Part shown: positions 17,464-30,970 of the stretch, in pieces | Numbering within the stretch: position 1 is the first letter of the stretch | How the letters are laid out: the number at the start of each line of letters is the position of its first letter | Assembly: GCA_030388725.1 (NCBI GenBank) | Contig: CP128857.1 | Location: forward strand, 3,844,001 to 3,908,000 | Length of the DNA stretch: 64,000 bases | From: Prodigiosinella aquatilis | GTDB taxonomy: Bacteria > Pseudomonadota > Gammaproteobacteria > Enterobacterales > Enterobacteriaceae | Direction: 5' to 3' | Program-made: the position numbers and the translations under genes | Notes under the pieces: model-generated | Database searches by the model: none | Told to the model about the DNA's origin: nothing | What the model saw: the letters and a program-made list of their open reading frames with translations, nothing else

Positions 17464-18555
17464 TTAATGGTGGTTCTGACGCCACCATTCCGCCAGCAGA
17501 ATACCCGTTGCGACAGAAATATTCAGGCTTTCCACTTTCCCAGTACCGTCGATAGAGATTTTCATATCTCCTTGCTGCCAGGCGCTATCAGAAAGGCCAT
17601 CGCCTTCCTGCCCTAACACGATGACCATTTTGGCCGGCAGCGTTGTTTGGGATAATGCCGTCCCTTTATGGCTGGATGTCGTTACAATGGTATAGCCAGC
17701 ACGACGAAACTGAGACAGCACATCAATAAAATCATCGGCATTGATGGCTTTCACATGTTCCGCACCACCTTCCGCAGTACGTACCGCCGCACCGGACTCC
17801 AGCTGCGCCGCATCCTGAACCAGTACACCATTCACACCAAAGTGCGCACAACTACGTATGATACCGCCCAGATTATGTGGATTACCTACATCTTCCAATG
17901 CCAGTACGCAATCGGTCTCACTCACACTGTGCAAGTATTCACTTACATCCATACCATTGCGTTTCTTGATCAGAAAACACACGCCACCGTGATGTTCAGT
18001 ACCTGATGCTTTAGTTAGCTCGTCTTCTTCAACTACATGATAAGCTTTACGATTCGCCGCCATCCAGCGAAGTGCATCACGGAAACGCGGTGTGACTTCC
18101 TGCAGGAACCAGGCCCGGATAATCGCTTCTGGGCGACTTTTAAATAGCGCCTGACAAGCATTTTCACCATATACGCGAGTTTCTTCCGCCCGTTGACGAC
18201 GAATCTGCTCATGGTCAATCTGGCTTTTGCCACCAATACCGCCATGATCAGGTGTTTCATCCGGTGCGCGGGAGACGGTCTTCCACGGTGAATCATAACC
18301 CGTATTGTCATCACGACGGGCCGGACGTTCGCGATCACTGCTCTTCTCGCTAGGCCACTTTTCACGCCCTTTATCCTGACTTGCACCACGTGGTCCATTG
18401 TCACGCGACGAACGCGGATTTTTATCTCGCGATCCGCTATCATTACGACGGTTGTCTGTCGGACGTTTGTTTTTATTGTTTTTTTCGTCCCCATCATCGC
18501 TACGGACGTACATCACACGGACTTTGCCGTTTTTCCCACTGAATGAATCACTCAT
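17464..18555 (-). CDS. yfiF: TrmH/SpoU-family RNA methyltransferase YfiF
   Basis: A 363-residue protein like E. coli YfiF. The first ~115 residues are hydrophilic and low-complexity (Asn/Arg/Asp/Lys-rich), probably disordered RNA-binding tail; conservation resumes at SPWKTVSRAPDETP. An L30e-like substrate-binding domain and a SpoU methylase knot follow, with NPHNLGGIIRSCAHFG (motif 1), VIVLGQEGDGL (motif 2) and VESLNISVATGILLAEW (motif 3). This class 2'-O-methylates RNA, but the YfiF target is not established. The ATG at 18555 is preferred over one 12 bases upstream, since GGAG lies six bases before it. It is divergent from trxC. Confidence 0.92.
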   Translation of the reverse strand: MSDSFSGKNGKVRVMYVRSDDGDEKNNKNKRPTDNRRNDSGSRDKNPRSSRDNGPRGASQDKGREKWPSEKSSDRERPARRDDNTGYDSPWKTVSRAPDETPDHGGIGGKSQIDHEQIRRQRAEETRVYGENACQALFKSRPEAIIRAWFLQEVTPRFRDALRWMAANRKAYHVVEEDELTKASGTEHHGGVCFLIKKRNGMDVSEYLHSVSETDCVLALEDVGNPHNLGGIIRSCAHFGVNGVLVQDAAQLESGAAVRTAEGGAEHVKAINADDFIDVLSQFRRAGYTIVTTSSHKGTALSQTTLPAKMVIVLGQEGDGLSDSAWQQGDMKISIDGTGKVESLNISVATGILLAEWWRQNHH

Positions 18556-18792
18556 GTCTTTCTCCACCTACGCGCTGGGCGCGAAGATTACCTTATGTAC
18601 ACCGGCTTAGCTACCTGCTTGTCATAAAAGCCAACAACTATTGTAGCCATTGAATAAACCACCTTGTTCATACCGCGACCACTATCCATACTTATCCTAC
18701 TCCAAGTTATCCGTTGTTGATCTTCTATTGCTCCACCGCATACTTTTATCAACAGCTCACTTAATCAGCCCTTTATCATTTGAGGCATTGTT

Positions 18793-19212
18793 ATGAATAC
18801 GGTATGTGCATCTTGCCACACAACAAACCGGTTACCTGAAGAACGTATTGACGATCACGCCAAATGTGGTCGATGTGGTATGCCGTTGTTCAGCGGCGAA
18901 GTGATCAATGCAACCGAACAAACGCTGGATAAATTATTGCAAGACGACCTACCGATAGTCGTAGATTTCTGGGCTCCTTGGTGCGGTCCTTGTGTCAGCT
19001 TTGCGCCCGTATTTACAAGCGTAGCCCAGGAAAATGGCAGCAAAGTCCGCTTCGTCAAGATAAATACCGAGGCCGAGCCAGCACTCAGTGCTCGTTTTCG
19101 TATCCGCAGTATTCCCACAATCATGCTCTTCAAGCAAGGCAAGCTGGTGGACATGGTGAATGGCGCTATGCCTAAAGCCTCTTTTGAAAAATGGCTGAGT
19201 GAATCACTCTGA
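18793..19212 (+). CDS. trxC: Thioredoxin 2
   Basis: A 139-residue thioredoxin with the extra N-terminal zinc module that defines thioredoxin 2: two CxxC pairs, CASC at residues 5-8 and CGRC at ~26-29. The thioredoxin fold carries the active site WAPWCGPC and the cis-proline in SIPTIMLFK. It reduces protein disulfides in the cytoplasm and is induced by oxidative stress through OxyR in E. coli. Start codon, length and zinc module all match E. coli TrxC. It is divergent from yfiF and followed by tapT on the same strand. Confidence 0.97.
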   Translation: MNTVCASCHTTNRLPEERIDDHAKCGRCGMPLFSGEVINATEQTLDKLLQDDLPIVVDFWAPWCGPCVSFAPVFTSVAQENGSKVRFVKINTEAEPALSARFRIRSIPTIMLFKQGKLVDMVNGAMPKASFEKWLSESL

Positions 19213-19299
19213 TTCTCCCGTAAACCCAGTGCATTCGGTATGCCGGGCCTTTTGGTCCATTCACCAGTGGTTTAGAATGACGCTTTTAAGCGGGATACT

Positions 19300-20016
19300 A
19301 TGACCGAAAATGCCGTTCTTCGTTTACGCCAGCAACGTCTTGGGCAAGCCACGCGCCCTTTCCGCGCGCGTGGTTGTCGGGTAATACGCTGTCAGCGCTG
19401 TCTGTTACCCGTCGCCAACTGCTTATGCCATACCATTCACTCTCAATCCTCCCGCAGCCGCTTTTGTCTGGTCATGTTTGATACCGAACCGCTGAAACCC
19501 AGTAATACCGGCCGCCTGATTGCCGATATTCTGCCAGATACCCAGGCTTTTCTGTGGTCGCGTACCGATCCGGATCCCTTCCTGCTAAACGCAATCAAGA
19601 ATCCCGACTATCAGCCTTATCTGGTGTTTCTGGCTGATAAAAATGAAACAGGGAGACAGGTGCTTCACCAATTACCGGCGCAAGGTAAACCACCGTTATT
19701 TATCCTGTTGGATGCCACCTGGCCAGAAGCGCGCAAAATGTTTCGTAAAAGCCCTTATCTGGATCCGTTACCGATATTGTCATTGGACGTTGATGCAATT
19801 TCACGCTATCAACTTCGGGAAGCCAGCAGTGCTGGACAGCACTGTACCGCCGAAATCGCGATCGCATTGTTGCAGCAAGCTGACGATACATTGGCATCCA
19901 GTGCATTAGCAGAACATTTTGATCGTTTCAGAAAACATTATCTGGCCGGCAAAGCCAATCATGCCCCGCGAGAAATTCCACTAGTTGTCACAGCAATACC
20001 GACAGAAAGCGTTTAA
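19300..20016 (+). CDS. tapT: tRNA-uridine aminocarboxypropyltransferase (DTW domain)
   Basis: A 238-residue DTW-domain protein matching E. coli YfiP, now TapT, which makes acp3U at position 47 of several tRNAs using SAM. The N-terminal CQRCLLPVANCLC is a cysteine cluster, SRFCLVMFDTEPLKPSNTGRLIADIL lies in the cofactor region, and the family signature reads LLDATWPEARKMFRKSPYL, where the D-T/A-W triplet gives the domain its name. HCTAEIAIALL is also conserved. It lies between trxC and pat as in E. coli. Confidence 0.93.
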   Translation: MTENAVLRLRQQRLGQATRPFRARGCRVIRCQRCLLPVANCLCHTIHSQSSRSRFCLVMFDTEPLKPSNTGRLIADILPDTQAFLWSRTDPDPFLLNAIKNPDYQPYLVFLADKNETGRQVLHQLPAQGKPPLFILLDATWPEARKMFRKSPYLDPLPILSLDVDAISRYQLREASSAGQHCTAEIAIALLQQADDTLASSALAEHFDRFRKHYLAGKANHAPREIPLVVTAIPTESV

Positions 20017-20120
20017 TATCTATTAATTAGGCAGTACGTGATCACAATGAATACACAACTCACCAGATCACTCGCCCATCGTGAAACACTGCCCGGTCTT
20101 TATCCTGACAGGAGCGATTT

Positions 20121-22784
20121 ATGAGCCAGCGCGGGTTAGAAGCACTATTACGTCCCAAATCAATAGCCGTTCTTGGCGCATCAGAAAAACCGGGGCGGGC
20201 AGGGTTTCTTATGATGCGCAATTTGCTGGATGGTAATTTCAGCGGACCGGTGTTACCGGTTACACCAAAATATCGCGCTGTCTGTGGCGTACTGGCTTAT
20301 CCTGATGTTGCCAGTCTTCCCATGACACCGGATCTCGCTGTCATTTGCACCCGTGCCGAGCGTAATCTGCTCTTGTTGGAAGATTTGGGAAAACACGGTT
20401 GTAAAACCGTCATCATACTGTCGGCACCTCCGGTTCAATTCACTGAACTCAAGGCCTGCGCCACCCTGTATCATATGCGACTGCTGGGTCCCAACAGTCT
20501 CGGGCTACTGGCCCCCTGGCAGGGACTTAACGCCAGTTTTTCACCCGTTCCGATAATAAAAGGAAAGCTGGCATTTATTTCGCAATCAGCGGCAGTATCC
20601 AATACTATTCTTGACTGGGCACAACAGAGAGGTATCGGCTTCTCTTACTTCATCGCGCTAGGTGACAGCATCGACATCGACGTAGATGACTTGCTGGATT
20701 TTCTGGCCCGTGACAGCAAAACCAGCGCTATTTTGCTACATCTGGAACAGATCAGCGATGCGCGGCGTTTTCTTTCTGCTGCCCGCAGCGCCTCACGCAA
20801 CAAACCCATTCTGGTGATCAAAAGCGGGCGTAGTCAGCAGGCACAACAACTTCTCCACGGTACCCGTCAAGGATTGGATGCTGCCTATGATGCGGCCATT
20901 CAACGTGCAGGGTTACTACGCGTCAGGGATACACATGAGCTATTTTCCGCAGTAGAAACCCTCAGTCACTTGCGACCACTACGAGGTGAGCGTTTACTAC
21001 TGATCAGTAATGGAGCCTCTCCGGCGGCTCAAGCACTTGACCAACTTCTCAGCCGACAGGGAAAACTGGCGCTGATAAATGAAGCCACACAACAGGCATT
21101 GCAAGAAGCGCTGCCTGATTCCGTGTCTGTCGGTAATCCGCTTGATCTACGTGATGATGCTACTGCCGAACGCTATCTGGCCGCATTGACGATCCTGTTG
21201 GATAATGATGACTATGATGCCTTACTGATCATTCATGCCCCAAGTGCTGCCGCGCCAGGTACCGAAAGCGCAGAAAAAATGATTCATTTGCTCCAGCAGC
21301 ACCCACGCGGCAAACGGATGACAATTTTAACCAACTGGTGTGGCGAGTTCTCCTCGCAGGAAGCACGTCGTTTGTTCAATGGAGCCGGTATTCCTACTTA
21401 TCGGACACCCGAAGGTGCCGTGACAGCATTTATGCATATTGTCGAATACCGGCGGAACCAGAAACAATTGATGGAAACACCGGTATTGCCACAAGATCTC
21501 ACGGCCAATACTGGTGAAGCCCATAAGCTTATCTGCCAAGCGCTGAAAGAGGGAGCCACACAACTTGATACACATGAAGTACAGCCCATATTGAAATCCT
21601 ATGGACTGAATACACTGCCTACCTGGATCGCTGGCGACAGTACTGAAGCCGTCTACATCGCGGAAAAAATTGGTTATCCGGTCGCAATTAAGCTGAGATC
21701 CCCAGACATTGCGCATAAATCAGAAGTACAGGGAGTCATGCTCTATTTAGGTACTGCACGTGAGGTACAACAGGCTGCTGATGCAATGCTGGAACGGGTT
21801 AAGCGTACCTATCCACAGGCCCGAATATACGGTCTGCTAGTGCAGAGAATGGCAAATCGTGCCGGTGCGCAGGAATTGAGGGTCGCGGTAGTACAAGATG
21901 CCGTTTTCGGCCCGCTGATCATGCTGGGTGAAGGTGGTGTTGAATGGCACAATGAGACACAGGCTGCAGTGGCATTGCCCCCATTGAACATGACACTGGC
22001 CCGCTACCTGATCATGCAGGCACTGAAAAATGGTAAAATACGCGGCCATAGCGCCCTCAAACCGTTAGATATTCCCTCATTGAGTCGCCTGCTGGTACAG
22101 GTATCCAACCTTATTCTTGACTGTCCGGAAATTTCCCGTCTTGATATCCATCCCTTGTTGGCCTCAGGGGACGAATTCACGTTACTGGACGTGACACTAC
22201 ACATCTCGCCCTTTAGCGGCGATCCACAATCAAGACTATCAATCAGACCTTATCCGCAGCAACTAGAGGAAATCGTCACATTAAAAAATGAGACGACCTG
22301 CCTGTTCCGCCCTATTCTGCCTGAAGATGAACCGCTGCTGAAAAATTTTATCAGCAAAGTGACCAAAGAGGATCTTTACTACCGGTATTTCAGTGAAATC
22401 AATGAGTTTAGCCATGAAGACCTAGCCAATATGACCCAAATTGACTACGATCGAGAAATGGCATTTGTCGCTCTCCGGCCAACTGATGCAGGACCAGAAA
22501 TTATTGGTGTTAGCCGCGCCATTTCCGATCCCGATAATACTGACGCAGAGTTTGCGGTTTTGGTTCGTTCTGATTTAAAAGGACTGGGATTAGGCAGACA
22601 CCTGATGGAAAAGCTAATTCACTATGCTGATGTTCATGGGCTGGAGAAACTTACCGGCATTACCATGCCCCATAATCAGGGCATGTTGACACTGGCAAAG
22701 AAACTGGGTTTTTCTCTCGATATCCAATTGGAAGAAGGGATCGTTTCTTTAGAATTGCTGTTAAATACACCACATCAAATGTGA
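20121..22784 (+). CDS. pat: Protein lysine acetyltransferase Pat (YfiQ/PatZ)
   Basis: An 887-residue GNAT acetyltransferase fused to an ADP-forming acyl-CoA synthetase-like region, as in E. coli YfiQ. The domain order is CoA-binding (SIAVLGASEKPGRAGFLMMRN, ~13-130), succinyl-CoA ligase-like domains (~150-450), an ATP-grasp domain (~490-700, GYPVAIKLRSPDIAHKSEVQGVML) and a C-terminal GNAT domain (~725-887, with the acetyl-CoA loop VRSDLKGLGLGRHLMEKL). It acetylates lysines of metabolic enzymes such as acetyl-CoA synthetase; the synthetase-like part is thought to be regulatory. A GGAGCGA ribosome site precedes the start. It is followed by pssA with a 154-bp gap. Confidence 0.94.
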   Translation: MSQRGLEALLRPKSIAVLGASEKPGRAGFLMMRNLLDGNFSGPVLPVTPKYRAVCGVLAYPDVASLPMTPDLAVICTRAERNLLLLEDLGKHGCKTVIILSAPPVQFTELKACATLYHMRLLGPNSLGLLAPWQGLNASFSPVPIIKGKLAFISQSAAVSNTILDWAQQRGIGFSYFIALGDSIDIDVDDLLDFLARDSKTSAILLHLEQISDARRFLSAARSASRNKPILVIKSGRSQQAQQLLHGTRQGLDAAYDAAIQRAGLLRVRDTHELFSAVETLSHLRPLRGERLLLISNGASPAAQALDQLLSRQGKLALINEATQQALQEALPDSVSVGNPLDLRDDATAERYLAALTILLDNDDYDALLIIHAPSAAAPGTESAEKMIHLLQQHPRGKRMTILTNWCGEFSSQEARRLFNGAGIPTYRTPEGAVTAFMHIVEYRRNQKQLMETPVLPQDLTANTGEAHKLICQALKEGATQLDTHEVQPILKSYGLNTLPTWIAGDSTEAVYIAEKIGYPVAIKLRSPDIAHKSEVQGVMLYLGTAREVQQAADAMLERVKRTYPQARIYGLLVQRMANRAGAQELRVAVVQDAVFGPLIMLGEGGVEWHNETQAAVALPPLNMTLARYLIMQALKNGKIRGHSALKPLDIPSLSRLLVQVSNLILDCPEISRLDIHPLLASGDEFTLLDVTLHISPFSGDPQSRLSIRPYPQQLEEIVTLKNETTCLFRPILPEDEPLLKNFISKVTKEDLYYRYFSEINEFSHEDLANMTQIDYDREMAFVALRPTDAGPEIIGVSRAISDPDNTDAEFAVLVRSDLKGLGLGRHLMEKLIHYADVHGLEKLTGITMPHNQGMLTLAKKLGFSLDIQLEEGIVSLELLLNTPHQM

Positions 22785-22938
22785 TATAGCCCCTTGTATA
22801 GCAAACGATATGCTATCAATGGTAAAACTTGCTCACAACAGCCGGAAAGTAATGGTATTATCGCCCGATTCAACTATACGTTAATGTTCACCATGACCAG
22901 GCATGGTCATAACACGATGAGAGAAGAACCGCACTGTG

Positions 22939-24294
22939 ATGTTGTCAAAATTAAAACGTAATCAATACCAACAACACCTTGCACAACTGCCTAAAATCCC
23001 CCAGTCAGCTGACAATGTACAGACGCTTCATAGTCCAGCACTTTTTCGCACCACGCTCATAAACACGATTCTTGCCGCCAAGAAACGTGTTTATTTAGTG
23101 GCGCTCTATCTGGAACATGATGATGGTGGTAAAGCAATTCTTTCTGCACTCTATCAGGCGAAGCGGCAATGTCCTGAACTGGACATTCGAGTGCTGGTTG
23201 ACTGGCACCGCGCACAACGCGGGCGCATTGGTGCCAAAGCAGTTAACACCAACGCCGATTGGTACTGTGAGATGGCACAGCAAAATACTGATGCCAGCTT
23301 CCCGGTTTATGGCGTTCCGGTGAACACTCGAGAAGCGTTAGGTGTGCTCCATCTTAAAGGTTTCATCATTGACGACACCGTACTTTATAGCGGAGCTAGT
23401 CTGAACGACGTTTATCTGAACAGTCATGATAAATATCGTTATGACCGCTATCAGCTTATCTGTAATCCTGCGCTTGCTGACACTATGAGCCACTATGTAA
23501 ACGATTTACTGATGGCACCGGCAATACAACGGCTTGATTACGAAACTCGTCCTAGAACGATTGAAATCAAAAATGAAATCCGCCAATTCCGTCAATCATT
23601 ACGCACCGCGTTTTATCGGATTCCAGCCTATAACGATACTGGCGATACACTAACGGTCACACCACTAGTAGGATTGGGGAAAAACAGTCCATTAAATAAA
23701 ACAATTCATCATTTGATGTACTGTTGTGAACAGCATCTGGTGATGTGTACGCCTTACTTTAATCTGCCAACGCTGCTAGTCAGAAACATCATTCGGCTGC
23801 TGCGTGATGGTAAGAAGGTAGAAATCATCATCGGTGATAAAACCGCAAACGATTTTTTTATTCCAGAAGACCAACCCTTTAAAATTATCGGTGCCTTGCC
23901 ATATCTGTATGAAATCAACTTGCGACGTTTCCTCAGCCGCCTGCAGAAATATATTGATAGTTCGCAGTTGGTCGTTCGCCTGTGGACAGACGCGGACAAC
24001 AGTTTTCACTTGAAAGGTATGTGGGTCGATGATGAATGGCAACTACTGACGGGTAATAACCTTAATCCCCGAGCCTGGCATCTTGATCTCGAAAATGCCA
24101 TTCTTATTCATGATCCCTGCCAATTACTGTCAGAACAACGAATGCAGGAACTGGAATGTATTCGCTCTCACTCGACTATTGTTCATCATTATCAAGAACT
24201 TGAAGGCATTGCACAATATCCGGTTAAAGTACGTAAACTAATTCGGCGATTGCGCCGGGTTCGTATAGACAAGCTGATTAGCCGTCTCCTTTAG
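22939..24294 (+). CDS. pssA: CDP-diacylglycerol-serine O-phosphatidyltransferase
   Basis: A 451-residue phosphatidylserine synthase of the phospholipase-D superfamily. It makes phosphatidylserine from CDP-diacylglycerol and serine, the committed step to phosphatidylethanolamine, and is membrane- or ribosome-associated. Two HKD motifs are visible: HLKGFIIDD (~139) and HLKGMWVDD (~358), both in the HxK(x)4D form. The ATG at 22939 gives exactly the E. coli length and start (MLSKLKRN); an overlapping GTG lies three bases upstream. The C-terminus is strongly basic (VRKLIRRLRRVRIDKL), as in E. coli. A clear terminator follows at 24299. Confidence 0.97.
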   Translation: MLSKLKRNQYQQHLAQLPKIPQSADNVQTLHSPALFRTTLINTILAAKKRVYLVALYLEHDDGGKAILSALYQAKRQCPELDIRVLVDWHRAQRGRIGAKAVNTNADWYCEMAQQNTDASFPVYGVPVNTREALGVLHLKGFIIDDTVLYSGASLNDVYLNSHDKYRYDRYQLICNPALADTMSHYVNDLLMAPAIQRLDYETRPRTIEIKNEIRQFRQSLRTAFYRIPAYNDTGDTLTVTPLVGLGKNSPLNKTIHHLMYCCEQHLVMCTPYFNLPTLLVRNIIRLLRDGKKVEIIIGDKTANDFFIPEDQPFKIIGALPYLYEINLRRFLSRLQKYIDSSQLVVRLWTDADNSFHLKGMWVDDEWQLLTGNNLNPRAWHLDLENAILIHDPCQLLSEQRMQELECIRSHSTIVHHYQELEGIAQYPVKVRKLIRRLRRVRIDKLISRLL

Positions 24295-24298
24295 CCCA

Positions 24299-24330
24299 TA
24301 AATAAACCTCGTATCTACGGGGTTTATTTA
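24299..24330 (+). terminator. Rho-independent terminator of pssA
   Basis: TAAATAAACC (24299-24308) pairs perfectly with GGTTTATTTA (24321-24330) around a 12-nt loop, five bases after the pssA stop. The T-rich 3' arm can act as the U-tract. Confidence 0.75.
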
Positions 24331-24643
24331 TATACAAAGAAACGAAACGAAATCAAACTCCCCCGTGTTTTGCCATATCACTTTAATATTTTGGATAAAT
24401 CCAGATAGCATCTAATCCATAGGCCTCGCAAATATTAAAAATCATGAGAAAAAATCCCAAATTACGTTAATGATTTTAGCCTTTTATCTCTGACTGTTTG
24501 CCATCTGTAGACTAGGTACTAAATTTAAAAGCGAAAACCCGCGGTATCCACTGAAGGTTTACCGTTATTTGATACTGGCCCGGCGGCGACATACTGGGCA
24601 GATATCCCTCCGTGCCTGCCGGCTGCATCAACACGACAGACGT
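24331..24643. other. Spacer between pssA and the rRNA operon
   Basis: About 310 bp with no gene that I can support. In E. coli yfiM and kgtP occupy this place, but neither is recognisable here. The left part is AT-rich, and nothing resembling a tRNA or small RNA with a terminator is visible on the plus strand. Confidence 0.5.
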
Positions 24644-24673
24644 GAAAAAGCCCTCTGCTTTCACAGAGGGCTT
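24644..24673 (-). terminator. Rho-independent terminator of the rRNA operon
   Basis: Read on the minus strand, AAGCCCTCTG pairs with CAGAGGGCTT (24648-24657 with 24664-24673), followed by a run of T (24645-24649 on the minus strand). It starts 15 bases after the 5S gene. Confidence 0.88.
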
Positions 24674-24687
24674 CGTCTACTAGTTGA

Positions 24688-24807
24688 ATGCCTGGCAGTT
24701 CCCTACTCTCACATGGGGAGACCCCACACTACCATCGGCGCTACGGCGTTTCACTGCTGAGTTCGGCATGGGGTCAGGTGGGACCACCGCGCTATCGCCG
24801 CCAGGCA
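24688..24807 (-). rRNA. rrf: 5S ribosomal RNA
   Basis: 120 nt. The minus strand begins TGCCTGGCGGC and ends with AGTAGGGAACTGCCAGGCAT, as in E. coli 5S rRNA; the 5' and 3' ends pair (TGCCTGGC with GCCAGGCA). The internal CCGAACTCAG loop is present. It is the last gene of the operon. Confidence 0.97.
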
Positions 24808-24914
24808 AATTCTGTTTCGTTCCAACCGTCACACTTCCGCGCAACCATCAGAACCAATACCGGAACATCACTGAAAATATCTCGTCTCTCATTCCAAAAC
24901 ACCTTGGGTGTTGT

Positions 24915-27923
<3,009 letters not shown>

Positions 27924-28060
27924 TCACAACCCGAAGGTGTCTTTTTCATGAAGAGCAAGACCACCTCGCGCTGCAATTATTTGAGAGACTCTGATACAGC
28001 CAACTCCCGCCATCAAGGCCAGGTTTCGCTGTATCGTTTCAATTTTCAGCTTGTTCCAGA

Positions 28061-28072
28061 TTGTTAAAGAGC
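28061..28072 (-). promoter_or_regulatory. Spacer boxA antitermination site
   Basis: The minus strand reads GCTCTTTAACAA, the rRNA boxA core bound by NusB/S10, located between tRNA-Glu and 23S as in E. coli rrn operons. Confidence 0.8.
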
Positions 28073-28146
28073 AAATAACATAAACCTGACTATCGCTAAT
28101 CAGCTTTAGGTTATCGTTGACCGTGCCTTTCACCCACTGTCATTTT

Positions 28147-28222
28147 TGGCGTCCCCTAGGGGATTCGAACCCCTGTTACCGCCGTGAAAGGGCGGTGTCC
28201 TAGGCCTCTAGACGAAGGGGAC
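28147..28222 (-). tRNA. gltT: tRNA-Glu (anticodon TTC)
   Basis: A 76-nt tRNA in the 16S-23S spacer. The minus strand opens GTCCCCTTCGTCTAGAGG and closes with an encoded CCA. The acceptor stem GTCCCCT pairs with AGGGGAC, the anticodon loop reads CTTTCAC with anticodon TTC, and the T-arm carries GGTTCGAATCC. It matches E. coli tRNA-Glu apart from a change in the D-loop region. A single Glu tRNA in the spacer places this among the rrnB/C/E/G-type operons. The symbol (one of the E. coli glt series) is nominal. Confidence 0.96.
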
Positions 28223-28303
28223 ACATCATGTCGGCTTCGCAGACGCGCGCTCTGTTTTCATCAGACAATCTGTGTGAGCACTTCACATTACCACTATCTT
28301 TGG

Positions 28304-29848
<1,545 letters not shown>

Positions 29849-30046
29849 AAGATTTGTTTGATGTGCTTCCGAAGAAGCGATGCTCAAAGAATTTATAACT
29901 GTTTATTCGTAATGAATTTACTGTCAGTCACTCTTCAAGTCTTTTCGTATTGATTACGATAGGGTCCTGTGAGTGCCCACACAGATTGTCTGATTATATT
30001 GTTAAAGAGCGTTCGTCGCGGCACTGCCGCTGACGTGAGGTCGCGT
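29849..30046 (-). other. rRNA operon leader
   Basis: The transcribed leader between promoter P2 and 16S, about 200 bp. It carries boxA (29999-30010) and the sequence that pairs with the 16S 3' flank for RNase III processing. No protein-coding gene is present. Confidence 0.7.
29999..30010 (-). promoter_or_regulatory. Leader boxA antitermination site
   Basis: The minus strand reads GCTCTTTAACAA, identical to the spacer boxA, about 37 bp downstream of the P2 -10 box. It allows Nus-dependent antitermination of the rRNA transcript. Confidence 0.8.
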
Positions 30047-30074
30047 ATACTACGCTATCCTCTTGCAGAGTCAA
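30047..30074 (-). promoter_or_regulatory. rRNA promoter P2
   Basis: The minus strand has TTGACT (30069-30074) and TAGTAT (30047-30052) separated by 16 bp. It lies about 97 bp downstream of P1, as expected for tandem rrn promoters. Confidence 0.8.
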
Positions 30075-30143
30075 CGAATAATTCGTTTTTCCCCGCCTGA
30101 CTCGGCGTTGTGTTGTTCACCAGCACCGGGTCAGTGGAGGCGC

Positions 30144-30171
30144 ATTATAGGCACTTCTCCTGGCCTGACAA
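30144..30171 (-). promoter_or_regulatory. rRNA promoter P1
   Basis: The minus strand has TTGTCA (30166-30171), a 16-bp spacer and a perfect TATAAT (30144-30149), followed by the GC-rich discriminator GCGCC that gives stringent (ppGpp/DksA) control of rRNA promoters. Confidence 0.9.
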
Positions 30172-30182
30172 GGGGTAATTGC

Positions 30183-30209
30183 AAAAAAAATCACAAGTGC
30201 GTTTTTTTT
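30183..30209 (-). promoter_or_regulatory. A/T-tract quasi-palindrome at the rRNA UP-element position
   Basis: A run of eight A (30183-30190) and a run of eight T (30202-30209) flank CAC-AA-GTG, making a near-perfect palindrome between gmhB and P1. The A/T tracts lie at the UP-element position, and the palindrome could also end the gmhB transcript. Confidence 0.5.
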
Positions 30210-30220
30210 CACCCCATCGT

Positions 30221-30787
30221 TTATTTACTGCGCTGTTTTATCGCGTTTGGCAGGTCGGCAAGACTATCAATTATCCAGTCAGCCAGTTTTTCACTCTCTT
30301 CCGTAATCGGTTTTCCGGTACGAACCAAGACTTTGGTGCCTACACCCGCAGAGATTGCCGCCTGCATATCTTCTGCTTTATCCCCCACCATATAGGAAGC
30401 CGCCATATCGATATCTAAATGATGCTGTGCCGCTTCCAACATTCCTGGTTTAGGTTTACGACAATCACATTGCTGCCGATACTCATCACTGCCAACATCA
30501 GGATGATGAGGACAAAAATAGATGCCATCCAAATCAACACCACGATCAACCAAAGACCAATCCATCCACTCGGTCAACCGCATAAACTGATCTTCAGTGA
30601 ATTTACCTCGTGCAATACCCGATTGATTCGTCACCAGAACCAAAGCAAACCCCATCCGCTTTAATTCAGACATGGCATCAATGACACCATCAATAAACTG
30701 GAATTGGTCGATTTCATGCACATACCCATGATCAACATTTATGGTACCGTCACGGTCAAGAAAGATTGCTGGAACGCTTTGTGCCAC
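30221..30787 (-). CDS. gmhB: D-glycero-beta-D-manno-heptose 1,7-bisphosphate 7-phosphatase
   Basis: A 188-residue HAD-superfamily phosphatase that removes the 7-phosphate from heptose bisphosphate on the way to ADP-heptose for the LPS inner core. Motif I with the nucleophile is IFLDRDGTINVDHGYVH, motif II VTNQSGIARGKF, and motif III/IV with the Asp pair MVGDKAEDMQAA. The zinc-binding cysteine/histidine loop is visible as CPHHPD ... CDCRKP. The start codon is GTG at 30787. It is cotranscribed in direction with the rRNA operon and ends only 50 bp before the P1 -35 box, so P1 upstream activator sites must overlap its 3' end. Confidence 0.96.
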   Translation of the reverse strand: MAQSVPAIFLDRDGTINVDHGYVHEIDQFQFIDGVIDAMSELKRMGFALVLVTNQSGIARGKFTEDQFMRLTEWMDWSLVDRGVDLDGIYFCPHHPDVGSDEYRQQCDCRKPKPGMLEAAQHHLDIDMAASYMVGDKAEDMQAAISAGVGTKVLVRTGKPITEESEKLADWIIDSLADLPNAIKQRSK

Positions 30788-30876
30788 TTAAATTTGCTCC
30801 TGATAACGTAAATTACCGCGTAGTATCGCATGTTTTCATCTTCAGAGAGAGAGAATGACGGCCATGACAATCTCCA

Positions 30877-30905
30877 TTGACTTAGACGTCTAGACGCCTT
30901 AACAT
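30877..30905 (+). promoter_or_regulatory. metNIQ promoter with tandem MetJ boxes
   Basis: TTGACT (30877-30882) and TAACAT (30900-30905) are 17 bp apart. Two adjacent MetJ boxes, AGACGTCT (30884-30891, perfect) and AGACGCCT (30892-30899), fill the spacer exactly. MetJ with SAM would block RNA polymerase here and repress methionine uptake when methionine is plentiful. Confidence 0.88.
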
Positions 30906-30970
30906 CCCGTCCACATTCTGGCCTGTATATAATGATATTTATCCGGCCACCGTTATTATCGATAAAATTT

